Source: RYN-230 sp963837335
Lineage (GTDB): Bacteria > Actinomycetota > Actinomycetes > Streptosporangiales > Streptosporangiaceae
Reading direction: 5' to 3'
Assembly (NCBI GenBank): GCA_963837335.1
Contig: CAWINS010000015.1
Location: 115,728 to 179,727 of the forward strand
Length of the DNA stretch: 64,000 nt
A model generated the notes under the pieces. The model saw nothing but the letters and a program-made list of their open reading frames with translations. It ran no database searches and was not told the origin of the DNA. Both the position numbers and the translations under genes were made by a program. The number at the start of each line of letters is the position of its first letter. Position 1 is the stretch's first letter. This document shows positions 16,343 through 24,646 of the stretch, one piece after another.

Positions 16343-17926
16343 GTGAAATTGCCGGAGTCAAATCCAGGAACCCAGCCTCTGGGGCGGCGGGGGTTCCTCT
16401 CCGTCGGCGGCGGCCTGCTGGCCGGCGCGGGCACGCTCGGCCTCCGGGATACCACCTGGGGGACGACCGGGATCCTCCCACCCGCAGCCGGTGGCCTGCC
16501 GCCGATCTACCCGGCTGACCCCCGGTACGCCACCCTGCGGATGGGCTTCAACCGGCGATGGGTCGGTTCCCCGGCCTACATCCAGGTGGTCAGGAACGCC
16601 CGCCAGACTGTGGCTGCCGTTCAAAGGGCGCACGACGCGGGCCTGCGTATCACCGTGCGCGGCGGGGGCCACTGCTACGAGAACTTCTCGTCCGGGAACC
16701 ATGGCGGCGTCATCATCGACCTGAGCGGGATGCAGGGCGTGTCCCTGGACCGGTCCGGCCTGGTGTGCGTGGAGGGGGGCGCCACCCTCTGGAACGTGTA
16801 CGAGACGCTGTTCAAGGACTACAACCTCACCCTGCCGGGCGGTTCCTGCTACTCGGTCGGGGTGGGCGGCCACATCGTGGGCGGCGGATACGGGCTCCTG
16901 TCGAGGCAGCACGGGCTGACCGTGGATTACCTGGCCGCCGTGGATGTGGTCTGTGTCGGCCGGCACGGCCGGGCGCGGCTGGTGCGGGCCAGGAAAGGTG
17001 ATCCGCAGACCAGCCGGCTGCTGTGGGCGCACACGGGCGGCGGCGGGGGCAACTTCGGCATCGTCACCGCGTACTACTTCAGCAGGCTGCCGCACCCGCC
17101 CGGGCAGGTGCGGCTGGCCACCACCACCTGGCCGTGGTCCGCCCTGACCGGGCCGGGCTTCGCCACGCTGCTGCGCAACTACGGGCGCTTCCTGGCCGCC
17201 AACAGCTCTCCGTCGAGCCCATTCACGGGCCTGTTCGCGCTGCTCAAGCTGTTTCACCGGTCGGCCGGCCATGTCACGATGACCACCCAGGCCGCCGGGC
17301 CCGCGTTCGGCCTGCTGCCGTCCTTCCTCGCCCAGGTCACCGCCGGGGTCCCGGGCGGGTCGACCACGGTGGAGACGCTCCCCTGGCTCCAGGCCACGCA
17401 GACCTCCAACGGGTCCGGGCCGAACCGGCGGGGCAAATACAAGTCGGCGTACCTGAACACCGAGTTCCCCGATGACCAGATCCAGGCCATCTACGGCGCG
17501 CTGACCGATGCGCACTTCTCCAACTCGCAGGCCCTGCTGCAGGTCGACTCCTACGGAGGCCAGGTCAACGCGGTGGCGCCGGACGCCACGGCGGTCGCGC
17601 AGCGCTCCTCGATCATGAAGCTGCAGTACCAGACCTACTGGACCTCGCCCGAGGACGACGACGTCAACCTGGGCTGGATCAACAGTTTCTACGCCAGCGT
17701 GTATGCGGCCAGCGGTGGCGTCCCCGCGTCCAACGGGGTCACCGACGGATGCTTCATCAACTATCCCGACGTTGACCTCCCGGCCAGCTGGCCGACGCTC
17801 TATTACAAGGACGGGTACCCGGCCCTGCAGGCGGTCAAGGCCCGCTGGGATCCGCGCAACGTGTTCAACCACGCCCAGTCGATCACCCCGGCGGCCCAGT
17901 CGTCGCCGCCTGGTCCTCCCTCGTGA
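16343..17926 (+). CDS. Exported FAD-linked oxidase (berberine-bridge-enzyme family)
   Basis: A 527-residue flavin oxidase with an N-terminal twin-arginine signal (GRRGFLSVGGGLLAGAG), so it is probably exported folded with FAD. The FAD domain contains RGGGHCYE (the His that usually bonds FAD) and CYSVGVGGHIVGGGYG (a Cys that can form the second FAD bond). The C-terminal BBE segment YYKDGYPALQAVKARWDPRNVF is typical. Such enzymes oxidise alcohols, sugars or alkaloid-like metabolites using O2. The AT-rich stretch just upstream (16250-16342) probably holds its promoter. Confidence 0.88.
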   Translation: MKLPESNPGTQPLGRRGFLSVGGGLLAGAGTLGLRDTTWGTTGILPPAAGGLPPIYPADPRYATLRMGFNRRWVGSPAYIQVVRNARQTVAAVQRAHDAGLRITVRGGGHCYENFSSGNHGGVIIDLSGMQGVSLDRSGLVCVEGGATLWNVYETLFKDYNLTLPGGSCYSVGVGGHIVGGGYGLLSRQHGLTVDYLAAVDVVCVGRHGRARLVRARKGDPQTSRLLWAHTGGGGGNFGIVTAYYFSRLPHPPGQVRLATTTWPWSALTGPGFATLLRNYGRFLAANSSPSSPFTGLFALLKLFHRSAGHVTMTTQAAGPAFGLLPSFLAQVTAGVPGGSTTVETLPWLQATQTSNGSGPNRRGKYKSAYLNTEFPDDQIQAIYGALTDAHFSNSQALLQVDSYGGQVNAVAPDATAVAQRSSIMKLQYQTYWTSPEDDDVNLGWINSFYASVYAASGGVPASNGVTDGCFINYPDVDLPASWPTLYYKDGYPALQAVKARWDPRNVFNHAQSITPAAQSSPPGPPS

Positions 17927-17975
17927 GCGCCGGGTGGTTTTCGTTATCTGAAACGATGGGCCTGAACGGCGCTGG

Positions 17976-18920
17976 TCAGGCTGCGGCGGTGAGAGGCCTG
18001 GCCAGCCCGAATGAGGCGGCGAAGCCCTGCCGCCAGCTGGGGTAGCGGGGCGTCCAGCCGAGTTCCCGCCGGGCCCTGGCGTTCGAGGCGCCGCGGGACT
18101 GGGTGGCGGCCAGCACCGCGTCTTCGCCGATGACGAGCCGGGCCACCCAGCCCGGGAGGTGACGGGGCGGTTTCGCGCCGAGCGCGTCCGCCAGCACCGG
18201 CAGCCACTCACGCGTGGGGGCGGGCTCGTCGTCGACGATGTTGTAGAGGGCGGGCCCGTCGTGGTCGAGGGCGAGCACGGTCGCGGCGGCGGCGTCGTCG
18301 AGGTGGATCCAGGAGGTGACGCCCTCGCCGTGGCCGATGATCGGGAACTGCCGTTTGCGGACCGCCTTGACCAGCTGGTCGCCGGGGTTGCCGTAGAAGC
18401 CGCCGTAGCGAAGCGCGATCCCGCCCGCCTCGGTGACTACCCGGTCGAGGTAGGCCATAGCCGCGTTCGTTTCCTGCGCTCCCGCGGGCGGGGCCGGATC
18501 GAGCGGGTCGTCTTCGGTCTTGACCAGTCCCCCCTCCCGGGCGTAGCGGTACGGGGCGAAGCTCTGGGCGATGAAGCGGGGCACGCCCGCCTCGCGCGCC
18601 GCGGCCAGCAGGGCGTCGGTCCCCTCGGTCCGGAGCCGGTTGGTCTGGGCGAAGGTCCGGTCGAGCTTCCTGGAGAATCCGCCGCCGGCCAGCGCCGTCG
18701 CCTGATGGATGATCGCCCCGGGCCGGGTCTCGAGGACGGCCTGGCGCACCGCGCCCGGGTCGAGCAGGTCGAGCAGGACCGGCTGCGCGCCGAGCGCCCG
18801 GACCCGCTCGGCATGACCGGGCGAGGAGAACGTGCCGATCACTTCGTGCCCCCGATCGGCCAGCTGGGGGACGAGCCGGGTGCCGATCGCACCGCTGGCT
18901 CCGACGACCATGACTCGCAT
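17976..18920 (-). CDS. NAD(P)-dependent epimerase/dehydratase (extended SDR-like)
   Basis: A 314-residue Rossmann protein beginning MRVMVVGASGAIGTRLVPQLA. AAGGAG lies 8-9 bases before the ATG at 18920, which decides this start over the longer frame to 19196. It has the NAD-binding glycine motif and a DLLDPGAV acidic segment. The usual YxxxK catalytic pair is not evident (the expected region reads AMAYLDRVV, with no Lys), so it may be an atypical SDR binding protein or reductase. Its start faces the divergent DinB-like gene at 19071. Confidence 0.78.
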   Translation of the reverse strand: MRVMVVGASGAIGTRLVPQLADRGHEVIGTFSSPGHAERVRALGAQPVLLDLLDPGAVRQAVLETRPGAIIHQATALAGGGFSRKLDRTFAQTNRLRTEGTDALLAAAREAGVPRFIAQSFAPYRYAREGGLVKTEDDPLDPAPPAGAQETNAAMAYLDRVVTEAGGIALRYGGFYGNPGDQLVKAVRKRQFPIIGHGEGVTSWIHLDDAAAATVLALDHDGPALYNIVDDEPAPTREWLPVLADALGAKPPRHLPGWVARLVIGEDAVLAATQSRGASNARARRELGWTPRYPSWRQGFAASFGLARPLTAAA

Positions 18921-19070
18921 CACCCTGACTCCTTCGTTTCCGGCTTCGCCCGCGTTTTCGCGGGTCACATGGCTGACACCTGGCCAGGCGGAGATGTGAC
19001 CGGCGGACCCGGTGCTGGCGCCGCTAAATGCGGATGCCTGAGCAGGCCGGCCTGGGTAGCGTCGGGGCTC

Positions 19071-19583
19071 ATGACACCTCCTCGCCAGCGCCCTCCATAC
19101 GTGGCTGATGAGCGAACCCAGCTGGTGGGCTGGCTCGACCTGCAGCGGGACATCGTGCACCTGAAATGCGAAGGACTGCGCGAGGAGGATGCGCACCGCC
19201 AGGTCCTTCCGGAATCACCCCTGATGACGATGGCGGGGGTGGTGTCCCACCTGCGGTGGGTCGAGAACCTCTGGTTCGAGGTGGTCTTCCTCGGGCGGCC
19301 GGCCGAGGGGCCGCAATTCGACGACACCATCGAGGACGCCGACATGGTCGTCCCCGGCGTGCCCCTGGCCCAGCTCCTGGAGGAGTACGCGAGTCAGTGT
19401 GCCGTGTCGAACAAAATCATCGCCGCCCATCCCCTGGACGAGACGGGCAGGCATCCCGACTTCGACGAAGCCGCCGCTACCCTGCGCTGGATGCTGATCC
19501 ACATGGTGGAAGAGACCGCCCGGCACGCCGGTCACCTGGACGCCATCCGGGAACTGCTCGACGGGCAGAAGGGCTACTACTGA
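19071..19583 (+). CDS. DinB-like (DUF664) protein
   Basis: A 170-residue four-helix DinB/YfiT-type protein of the DUF664 group common in actinomycetes. Putative metal-binding His residues are visible in VVSHLRWVENLWFEVVFLG, HMVEETARHAGHLDAIRE and nearby. Family members include mycothiol-dependent enzymes, though many are uncharacterised. The start at 19071 is the only ATG close to the homologous region; no strong ribosome site precedes it, so it may be leaderless. It is divergent from the SDR gene. Confidence 0.82.
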   Translation: MTPPRQRPPYVADERTQLVGWLDLQRDIVHLKCEGLREEDAHRQVLPESPLMTMAGVVSHLRWVENLWFEVVFLGRPAEGPQFDDTIEDADMVVPGVPLAQLLEEYASQCAVSNKIIAAHPLDETGRHPDFDEAAATLRWMLIHMVEETARHAGHLDAIRELLDGQKGYY

Positions 19584-19648
19584 ATAGCCCCGATTAGCCC
19601 CTGCGGGATTGACCAGCATTGAATTCGGGGTGCTGGCGTGCCCGGCGT

Positions 19649-19668
19649 GGCGGGATAGCTTTCCCGCC
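19649..19668 (+). terminator. Hairpin downstream of the DinB-like gene
   Basis: GGCGGGA (19649-19655) pairs with TCCCGCC (19662-19668) around a 6-base loop, 66 bases after the stop codon at 19583. It is a short GC-rich hairpin suitable as a terminator. The rest of the 178-base gap shows no gene. Confidence 0.45.
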
Positions 19669-19761
19669 CGAATGTGCAAATCTGGGCGCCATGAGCCGGA
19701 ATGCTCGTGTCTGCGCCCGGCGCGGAACTAAGGATTCGTATCCCGCTGGCGGAGTTCTTGG

Positions 19762-21024
19762 ATGACCGGCCTGGGGGGGCCTGCCCGTCCCGTCCGCCCG
19801 GCCACCCCGGCCGCGGCGCTGCCGCCCCGGCTCACCGTTTTTGCCATGACCGGGGTCCTGGTCGCAGCAGGCCTGATCGTGGCCTGGATGGGACAGCGTG
19901 CTGTGGGCCTGACCTCCGCGCGTCCCGCGGTGGCCTGGGCCCTGGATCCGGCCTCGAACACCGTGACCATCCGGCTGCGGCCCGGCGGCGGGCCGGCCAG
20001 CCGCCGGATCCTGGCCCGCAGCCATCTCACCGTGTCCGAGGACGGGAACGCGAAGCAGTGGACCCAGTCTCCGGGTGGCGCGCCGGTCGGGGTTCCGGTG
20101 CCGCCGGGCCGGCAGACCCGGCTGATGGTCCAGGTGGCGGGCCCGGCACCGTTCAGCCAGACACTCACCGTCGCCGCCCCGCGGGCGCTGCGGGTCACCG
20201 CGTCCCGCCGTGACCCGGGCGGGATCCGCGTCTGGCTCTCTGGTCCCCTCCGCCGCGCGCCGCGCAAGCCGCTGTGCGGCCAGGACGTGGTCAGCTTCCC
20301 GGCATCGCGGGAGGTGGACGTGGCGAACGGCGCCGTTCCGTGCCGGACCAAGCTGACTTTGACCGGCCGGGATGGCGAGCAGGCCGTCGTGCGCCTGGCC
20401 ACCCAGGGCCTGCCCCAGATTCCGCTCTACTCCTTCGCCAGCCCGGCCCACCGGGCCATCTACATCACCGTGGACGACGGCTGGACCCCGAGCCCGCGGG
20501 TCCTGGCCATCATGCGCCGAATCCATCTGCCGGTGACGGCGTTTCTCATCGAGCGAGCCGCCCAGCGGGACCTGCCGTACTGGCGGGCCTTTGTCCGCGC
20601 GGGCGGCACGGTCGGCGACCACACGGTGTCGCACCCCAACCTCACCAAGCTGACCTTGGTCCAGGCCACCGGCCAGTGGGGGCAGGCCCGGCGGGCGCTC
20701 GGGCAGTTGCTCGGCCAGGTCCCCCTGCTCGGGCGGCCGCCGTACGGGGCCTTCGACCCTACGGTGCAGGCGGCGGCGGACCGGGGCGGGCTGAAGAAGC
20801 TGGTGGGCTGGAGTGTGGTCGTGGACAGTGACGGCATCCACACCTGGGACGGCAAAGGCCTGGAGGCCGGCGAGATCGTGCTGCTGCACTGGGTCCCCGG
20901 CCTGGGCAGCCAGCTGGCCAGGCTGCTGAAGGTCATCCACGCCCGGCACCTGACCCCTGAGCCGCTCACCGCGGCCAGCTTCGACCACACCGCCCCGCAA
21001 CGGCGCTCCCTCGACGGCGACTAA
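19762..21024 (+). CDS. Membrane-anchored polysaccharide deacetylase (NodB domain)
   Basis: A 420-residue protein with one N-terminal transmembrane segment (about 24-45) and a C-terminal carbohydrate esterase family 4 domain. The catalytic motifs are YITVDDGW (near 235), HTVSHPNL (metal His pair, near 286) and RPPYGAFDP. The middle domain (about 50-215) is an extracellular beta-rich region. The enzyme should deacetylate a cell-wall or exopolysaccharide N-acetyl group. GGAGTT lies upstream of the ATG. The last codons overlap a 15-bp duplication. Confidence 0.85.
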   Translation: MTGLGGPARPVRPATPAAALPPRLTVFAMTGVLVAAGLIVAWMGQRAVGLTSARPAVAWALDPASNTVTIRLRPGGGPASRRILARSHLTVSEDGNAKQWTQSPGGAPVGVPVPPGRQTRLMVQVAGPAPFSQTLTVAAPRALRVTASRRDPGGIRVWLSGPLRRAPRKPLCGQDVVSFPASREVDVANGAVPCRTKLTLTGRDGEQAVVRLATQGLPQIPLYSFASPAHRAIYITVDDGWTPSPRVLAIMRRIHLPVTAFLIERAAQRDLPYWRAFVRAGGTVGDHTVSHPNLTKLTLVQATGQWGQARRALGQLLGQVPLLGRPPYGAFDPTVQAAADRGGLKKLVGWSVVVDSDGIHTWDGKGLEAGEIVLLHWVPGLGSQLARLLKVIHARHLTPEPLTAASFDHTAPQRRSLDGD

Positions 21025-21044
21025 GGCCACGGCGACTAAGGCCA
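21015..21044. repeat. 15-bp exact duplication across a stop codon
   Basis: CGGCGACTAAGGCCA occurs at 21015-21029 and again at 21030-21044. The first copy contains the TAA of the deacetylase gene. It is a short recent duplication with no visible function. Confidence 0.6.
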
Positions 21045-21060
21045 CTGCACCCCACGATCG

Positions 21061-21468
21061 CTAGGCCGAATGAGAGGCCGTTCCTGCGCGTCCTTCGAGG
21101 AATTGGGTGAGCGACAAGGTGTGGCCGTCGGGATCGGCAAACCACGCGACCTTCTCGCCGCCCGGGGTGGTCCAGATACCGTTCTCGTCCTGGTCCATCC
21201 CGTCGTACCGCTTGAACACGACGTCCTTCGCTGTGAGGCTCCGCACCGTGGCCTCGATATCCGTGACGCGCCAGCCGAGCACGGTATAGCCGACGGCCGG
21301 GATCTCCGCCACCGGTGTCACACGCAGCATGGTGCCGTTCGCGTCAAATACATACGCGAAATCGCTTTGGCTAGTCAGGGGCAGTCCGAGTTTCTGCTGG
21401 TAGAACTCGCGGGCCCGGGCCAGGTCGGTCGTCGCGATGAAGGCGACCAGGTCACTAGTTTCCAGCAT
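21061..21468 (-). CDS. VOC-family protein
   Basis: A 135-residue VOC protein: LVAFIATTDLARAREFYQQKLGL at the front and the signature EKVAWFADPDGHTLSLTQF near the end. The DPDGH segment commonly supplies a metal-ligand environment in glyoxalase-fold proteins. The start at 21468 is chosen because GGGGAG lies 6 bases upstream; the longer frame to 21489 has no such site. The stop is 37 bases from the convergent deacetylase stop. The substrate is unknown. Confidence 0.82.
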   Translation of the reverse strand: MLETSDLVAFIATTDLARAREFYQQKLGLPLTSQSDFAYVFDANGTMLRVTPVAEIPAVGYTVLGWRVTDIEATVRSLTAKDVVFKRYDGMDQDENGIWTTPGGEKVAWFADPDGHTLSLTQFLEGRAGTASHSA

Positions 21469-21592
21469 GTGATCTCCCCGTACTGCCATCGATCATCCAC
21501 GCGCGGAAGTTCATGTCTCATGACGTCGGGACCATCTTGCAGGAGACGGCAATGTCAGTGGAACCGCTTCGGCCGCAGGTAGGTTGGCCTGC

Positions 21593-22351
21593 ATGAGCTT
21601 CGATGTCAGTGCGGATGCCTACCTGCGGTTCATGGGACGGTACTCCGAGCCACTCGCGGTGCAGTTCGCCGATCTGGCCGGGGTCGGCCGTGGCCAGCGG
21701 GTGCTTGATGTGGGCTGCGGGCCTGGTGCGCTGACCGCTGAGCTGGTGAGCCGGGCGGGCACGGACGCGGTGAGTGCGGTAGAACCGTCGGCGCCTTTCG
21801 CCGCCGCGGTGCGGGAACGGCTGCCGGGAGTGGATGTCCGGAGGTCACCGGCCGAGCGGCTGCCGTTCCCCGATGACGCCTTCGACGCCACGCTGGCGCA
21901 GCTGGTCGTTCATTTCATGACCGACCCGGTGGCGGGCCTGCGGGAGATGGGCCGGGTGACCAGGCCGGGCGGGGTGATCTCGGCGTGCGTCTGGGATCAC
22001 GCAGGAGGCCGAGGGCCGCTGTCGGTGTTCTGGCAGGCGGTGCGGCAGCTGGATCCGGCCGCCGACGATGAGTCTGACCTGGCTGGTGTCCGCGAAGGCC
22101 ACCTGGCCGCGCTATTCGCGCAGGCCGGGCTGAACGGGACGCAGGTCACCACGCTGACCGTGCAGGCTGGCTACGCCGGCTTCGGGGACTGGTGGGAGCC
22201 GTACACCCTGGGGATAGGCCCGGCGGGGGACTACGTGGCGTCCCTGGCCCCGGATCGCCGGGCCGCGCTGCGCGAACAATGCCGTCAGCTGCTGCCCGCA
22301 GGCCCCGTCGAGATCAGCGCCACCGCGTGGGCGGCGGTCAGCCGCGCCTGA
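21593..22351 (+). CDS. Class I SAM-dependent methyltransferase
   Basis: A 252-residue methyltransferase with motif I RVLDVGCGPGALTAEL (about 39-54), an acidic SAVEPSAPF strand and a post-motif MGRVTRPGGVISACVWDHAGG. The N-terminus MSFDVSADAYLRFMGRYSEPLA is typical of a small-molecule methyltransferase group. ATG 21593 is preferred over the TTG at 21584. Its 3' end overlaps the convergent DUF6069-like gene by 14 bases. The substrate is unknown. Confidence 0.83.
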   Translation: MSFDVSADAYLRFMGRYSEPLAVQFADLAGVGRGQRVLDVGCGPGALTAELVSRAGTDAVSAVEPSAPFAAAVRERLPGVDVRRSPAERLPFPDDAFDATLAQLVVHFMTDPVAGLREMGRVTRPGGVISACVWDHAGGRGPLSVFWQAVRQLDPAADDESDLAGVREGHLAALFAQAGLNGTQVTTLTVQAGYAGFGDWWEPYTLGIGPAGDYVASLAPDRRAALREQCRQLLPAGPVEISATAWAAVSRA

Positions 22352-22832
22352 ACGGCCCGGGGCGGCCGGGGGCGTGGGTGAGACAGATGGTGATGATCGG
22401 GATGACAATGGCCGCGGCGATCAGGTGACCCAGCGCCAGGGTGAACCTGGTTGTCGCGGCGGTGTGGCTGGCGGCCAGCGGGAACACCAGCGAGATCGCG
22501 ACCAGGACCAGCGAGGTGCGCAGGAATGTCCGCGCCGGGTGGGCGGCGCGGCGGGCGAGGACCATGGCCAGGATCGTCCCGGCGACAGTGCAGAAGACGA
22601 CGCCGCTGGCGAAGCTGGCTGGCGTGATGGCCTGGGCGTGGCTGGCGCCGATTTCACCGGCGCGCATGGGGACATCCAGCGCCCTGGCCAGGCTTCCGTA
22701 GGCGTAGAGCACGGCCCCGCCCGCCACGGCGGCGATGGCACCGGCCACGGAGACTGGAAGCTTGGCCAGGCGGGAGGGGGCCGGGGTAGTTGGGACGGAA
22801 CGGGTAGCGATGCTGGGAGTGGCGGCGCTCAT
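22338..22832 (-). CDS. Four-helix membrane protein (DUF6069-like)
   Basis: A 164-residue membrane protein with four hydrophobic helices (about 28-50, 72-92, 102-122, 130-152), Gly/Ala-rich and with basic ends. The pattern matches the DUF6069 family of actinobacterial membrane proteins of unknown function. Its upstream region contains five 15-bp tandem repeats (22848-22922), so expression could vary with repeat number. It overlaps the 3' end of the convergent methyltransferase by 14 bases. Confidence 0.7.
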   Translation of the reverse strand: MSAATPSIATRSVPTTPAPSRLAKLPVSVAGAIAAVAGGAVLYAYGSLARALDVPMRAGEIGASHAQAITPASFASGVVFCTVAGTILAMVLARRAAHPARTFLRTSLVLVAISLVFPLAASHTAATTRFTLALGHLIAAAIVIPIITICLTHAPGRPGPFRRG

Positions 22833-22847
22833 GGTGGTAGCTCCTGT

Positions 22848-22922
22848 TCGTGTGCCGGGTGCTTGTGTGCCGGGTACTTGTGTGCCGGGTACTTGTGTGC
22901 CGGGTGCTTGTGTGCCGGGGCC
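22848..22922. repeat. Five 15-bp tandem repeats upstream of the membrane-protein gene
   Basis: Units at 22848, 22863, 22878, 22893 and 22908 share the core TTGTGTGCCGGGT(A/G)C. They begin 16 bases upstream of the start at 22832, within its promoter or leader. They are tandem without spacers, so they are not CRISPR. Confidence 0.75.
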
Positions 22923-23030
22923 CGGAAGGCCCGCTCACTGAACAGTCGGAGCCCGGCCCCGGGCCTCGACATCAGCACGGTTCCGGTCGCGGGAGCGGCG
23001 GCGGCCAGGATGGTGGCGCGGAGGTGCGGA

Positions 23031-23068
23031 GTGGAGGTCCTGATGTGGAGGTCCTGATGTGGAGGTAC
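23031..23068 (+). repeat. Duplicated 14-bp ribosome-binding/start segment
   Basis: GTGGAGGTCCTGAT occurs at 23031 and 23045, and a third partial copy at 23059 forms the start of the VOC gene. Each copy contains a GGAGGT ribosome site and a GTG, so several initiation points are possible. Confidence 0.55.
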
Positions 23069-23457
23069 TGAGCAGCCGGATCCTGCTGCGACCTGCCGAC
23101 CTGGGCCGCAGCCAGCATTTCTACCGGGATGTGCTCGGCTTGGCGGTCTACCGGGAGTTCGGCTCGCCCGCCGATCCCGGAGTGGTCTTTTTTCTCGGCC
23201 CGGGGTTCCTGGAAGTTTCCGGGCACTCGGCCGGCACCGCCGGTCGCTCCGTGCGGCTCTGGCTCCAGGTGCGGGACATCAACGCCGAACATCGGCGGCT
23301 GGCCGCGGCCGGCGCCCGCATTCTGCGGGAGCCGGTAACCGAGCCCTGGGGATTGGCTGAGATGTGGATCGAGGACCCCGACGGCGTCCAGATCGTGCTG
23401 GTCGAAGTCCCATCCGGTCACCCGCTGCGCCGGGACCCGAGATCATCAGGCGAGTAG
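23059..23457 (+). CDS. VOC-family protein
   Basis: A 132-residue VOC protein: ILLRPADLGRSQHFYRDVLGLAVYREFG, FLEVSGHSAGTAGRSVRLWLQVRDINAEH, and WIEDPDGVQIVLVEVP with a likely metal-binding Glu. It resembles the bleomycin-resistance/dioxygenase subgroup. The GTG at 23059 is preceded by GGAGGT 6 bases away, itself within a duplicated 14-bp segment. It begins a short forward run with the maltokinase-cap protein that follows 34 bases downstream. Confidence 0.8.
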   Translation: MEVLSSRILLRPADLGRSQHFYRDVLGLAVYREFGSPADPGVVFFLGPGFLEVSGHSAGTAGRSVRLWLQVRDINAEHRRLAAAGARILREPVTEPWGLAEMWIEDPDGVQIVLVEVPSGHPLRRDPRSSGE

Positions 23458-23491
23458 CTGCTACCAGCCCACAGGGAGAGGAACCCGGCGG

Positions 23492-24193
23492 ATGGCCATC
23501 ATCCACGACACCACGCTGAGCCCGGGCAAGCTGGAACTCCTGGCGCGCTGGCTTCCGGCTCAGCCCTGGTACGCCGGCGAGGGACGAGAGCCGGCGCTGC
23601 GCAAGGCGGGCGGGTTCCGGCTTGACGACCCGCAGGGCGAGGTGGGAATCGAGTTCATGGTCGTGACCGATGGATCTGGCGATGTGGCCGTCACCTACCA
23701 GGTGCCGATGACCTACCGGGCCTCCGCGCTCGCCGGCTGCGACCGCGGGCTGATCGGGATCGCCGAGCATGGAGTGCTCGGCCGCCGCTGGATCTACGAC
23801 GGAACCCGCGATCCGGTCCTCGTCACCCAGCTGGTCGCGCTCATCCAGGGTCAGGCTGAGCCGCAGGCCCAGAGCCTCAGCAATACGCCCGACCCCACGG
23901 TGACCGGCCAGCCGGTGGCAAACGGGCCGCTGGCAGTGACTGATTTCGCGGCCGGGGCCAGCGGGCCATCCGGCACTGAGCTGCGGATCGGGACAATCCC
24001 CGCGGACGGCTTGGGAAACGGCCAGCTCATCGTCCGGGTCAGCCGGATCCTCCAGCCCGAGGGCAGGGACCGCCCGGCCGCCGAGGCCGGGCAGCCGTGC
24101 CTTTCCGCCACCTGGCGGCGGCCTGACGGCTCCCACATCCGCGGCATCTTCGCCACCGCGCAGCACGTGCATGTGCCGGCGACACGCCCATAA
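23492..24193 (+). CDS. Maltokinase N-terminal cap-like domain protein
   Basis: A 233-residue protein beginning MAIIHDTTLSPGKLELLARWLP, followed by PWYAGEGREPALRKAGGFRLDDPQGEVGIEFMVVTD. This matches a family of actinobacterial proteins resembling the N-terminal cap of maltokinase (Mak/Pep2), annotated as 1,4-alpha-glucan-branching-associated. The kinase domain itself is absent. Residues 120-150 are a variable, Gln/Pro-rich linker. A role in glycogen/trehalose metabolism is inferred only from the domain. AGGGAGAGGAACC precedes the ATG. Confidence 0.75.
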   Translation: MAIIHDTTLSPGKLELLARWLPAQPWYAGEGREPALRKAGGFRLDDPQGEVGIEFMVVTDGSGDVAVTYQVPMTYRASALAGCDRGLIGIAEHGVLGRRWIYDGTRDPVLVTQLVALIQGQAEPQAQSLSNTPDPTVTGQPVANGPLAVTDFAAGASGPSGTELRIGTIPADGLGNGQLIVRVSRILQPEGRDRPAAEAGQPCLSATWRRPDGSHIRGIFATAQHVHVPATRP

Positions 24194-24229
24194 GGACCAG
24201 ACCCGGGCGTAGTTCGCTGAGGCGGTGAC

Positions 24230-24436
24230 TCAGGGACGGCCGGCCGTCACCTGACTGGGCGCCCGCAGCTGTTCCTGCGCCTCGGCGGGCAGCATGTCCG
24301 ACGGCATCCGGAAGTGGTGACCGGCGGCGCAAGCCAGCGCCACATGATCAACCGGACCCTCCGTGCTCGGCAGCGAAAAGCGATCCGTGACCTCGGCCGG
24401 CACATCGCATTCCGGGCAGAAAATAAGCGTCAGCAC
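24230..24436 (-). CDS. Small zinc-ribbon protein
   Basis: A 68-residue protein reading VLTLIFCPECDVPAEVTDRF, then STEGPVDHVALACAAGHHFRMPSDMLP. The CPEC and CAAGHHF pieces form a likely Zn-binding Cys4/Cys-His ribbon. Similar short proteins are widespread in streptomycete-like genomes with unknown roles. A GTG at 24436 is used; GTG 24445 or ATG 24481 (beginning MSEHRIVGS) would give 3 or 15 more residues. It is divergent from the mannitol dehydrogenase. Confidence 0.6.
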   Translation of the reverse strand: MLTLIFCPECDVPAEVTDRFSLPSTEGPVDHVALACAAGHHFRMPSDMLPAEAQEQLRAPSQVTAGRP

Positions 24437-24646
24437 TGGTCTCACCCCCCGACGGGACCCGACAATCCGGTGCTCACTCATCGATACAGAGCCGGGCCCA
24501 GCCGCTGAGATACAACCAGCCGGCCGGGTCGGGGCGACATCCCTCTTCGGCCTGGTTCCCGCCGCGGAGTCTGCGTGCGTGAGCGCGCCTGATAGATGTC
24601 TATTGATCCGCGGTAAGTACATACCCCCGAAGCCAGGACTCAAGGA

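Noticed and set aside
18159..19070. Upstream extension of the DinB-like frame
   Set aside because: Overlaps the SDR gene on the other strand; homology begins only at 19071.
22848..22922. CRISPR array
   Set aside because: The 15-bp units are directly adjacent without spacers and there are no cas genes.
23492..24193. Complete maltokinase
   Set aside because: Only the cap-like N-terminal domain is present; no kinase catalytic loop follows.
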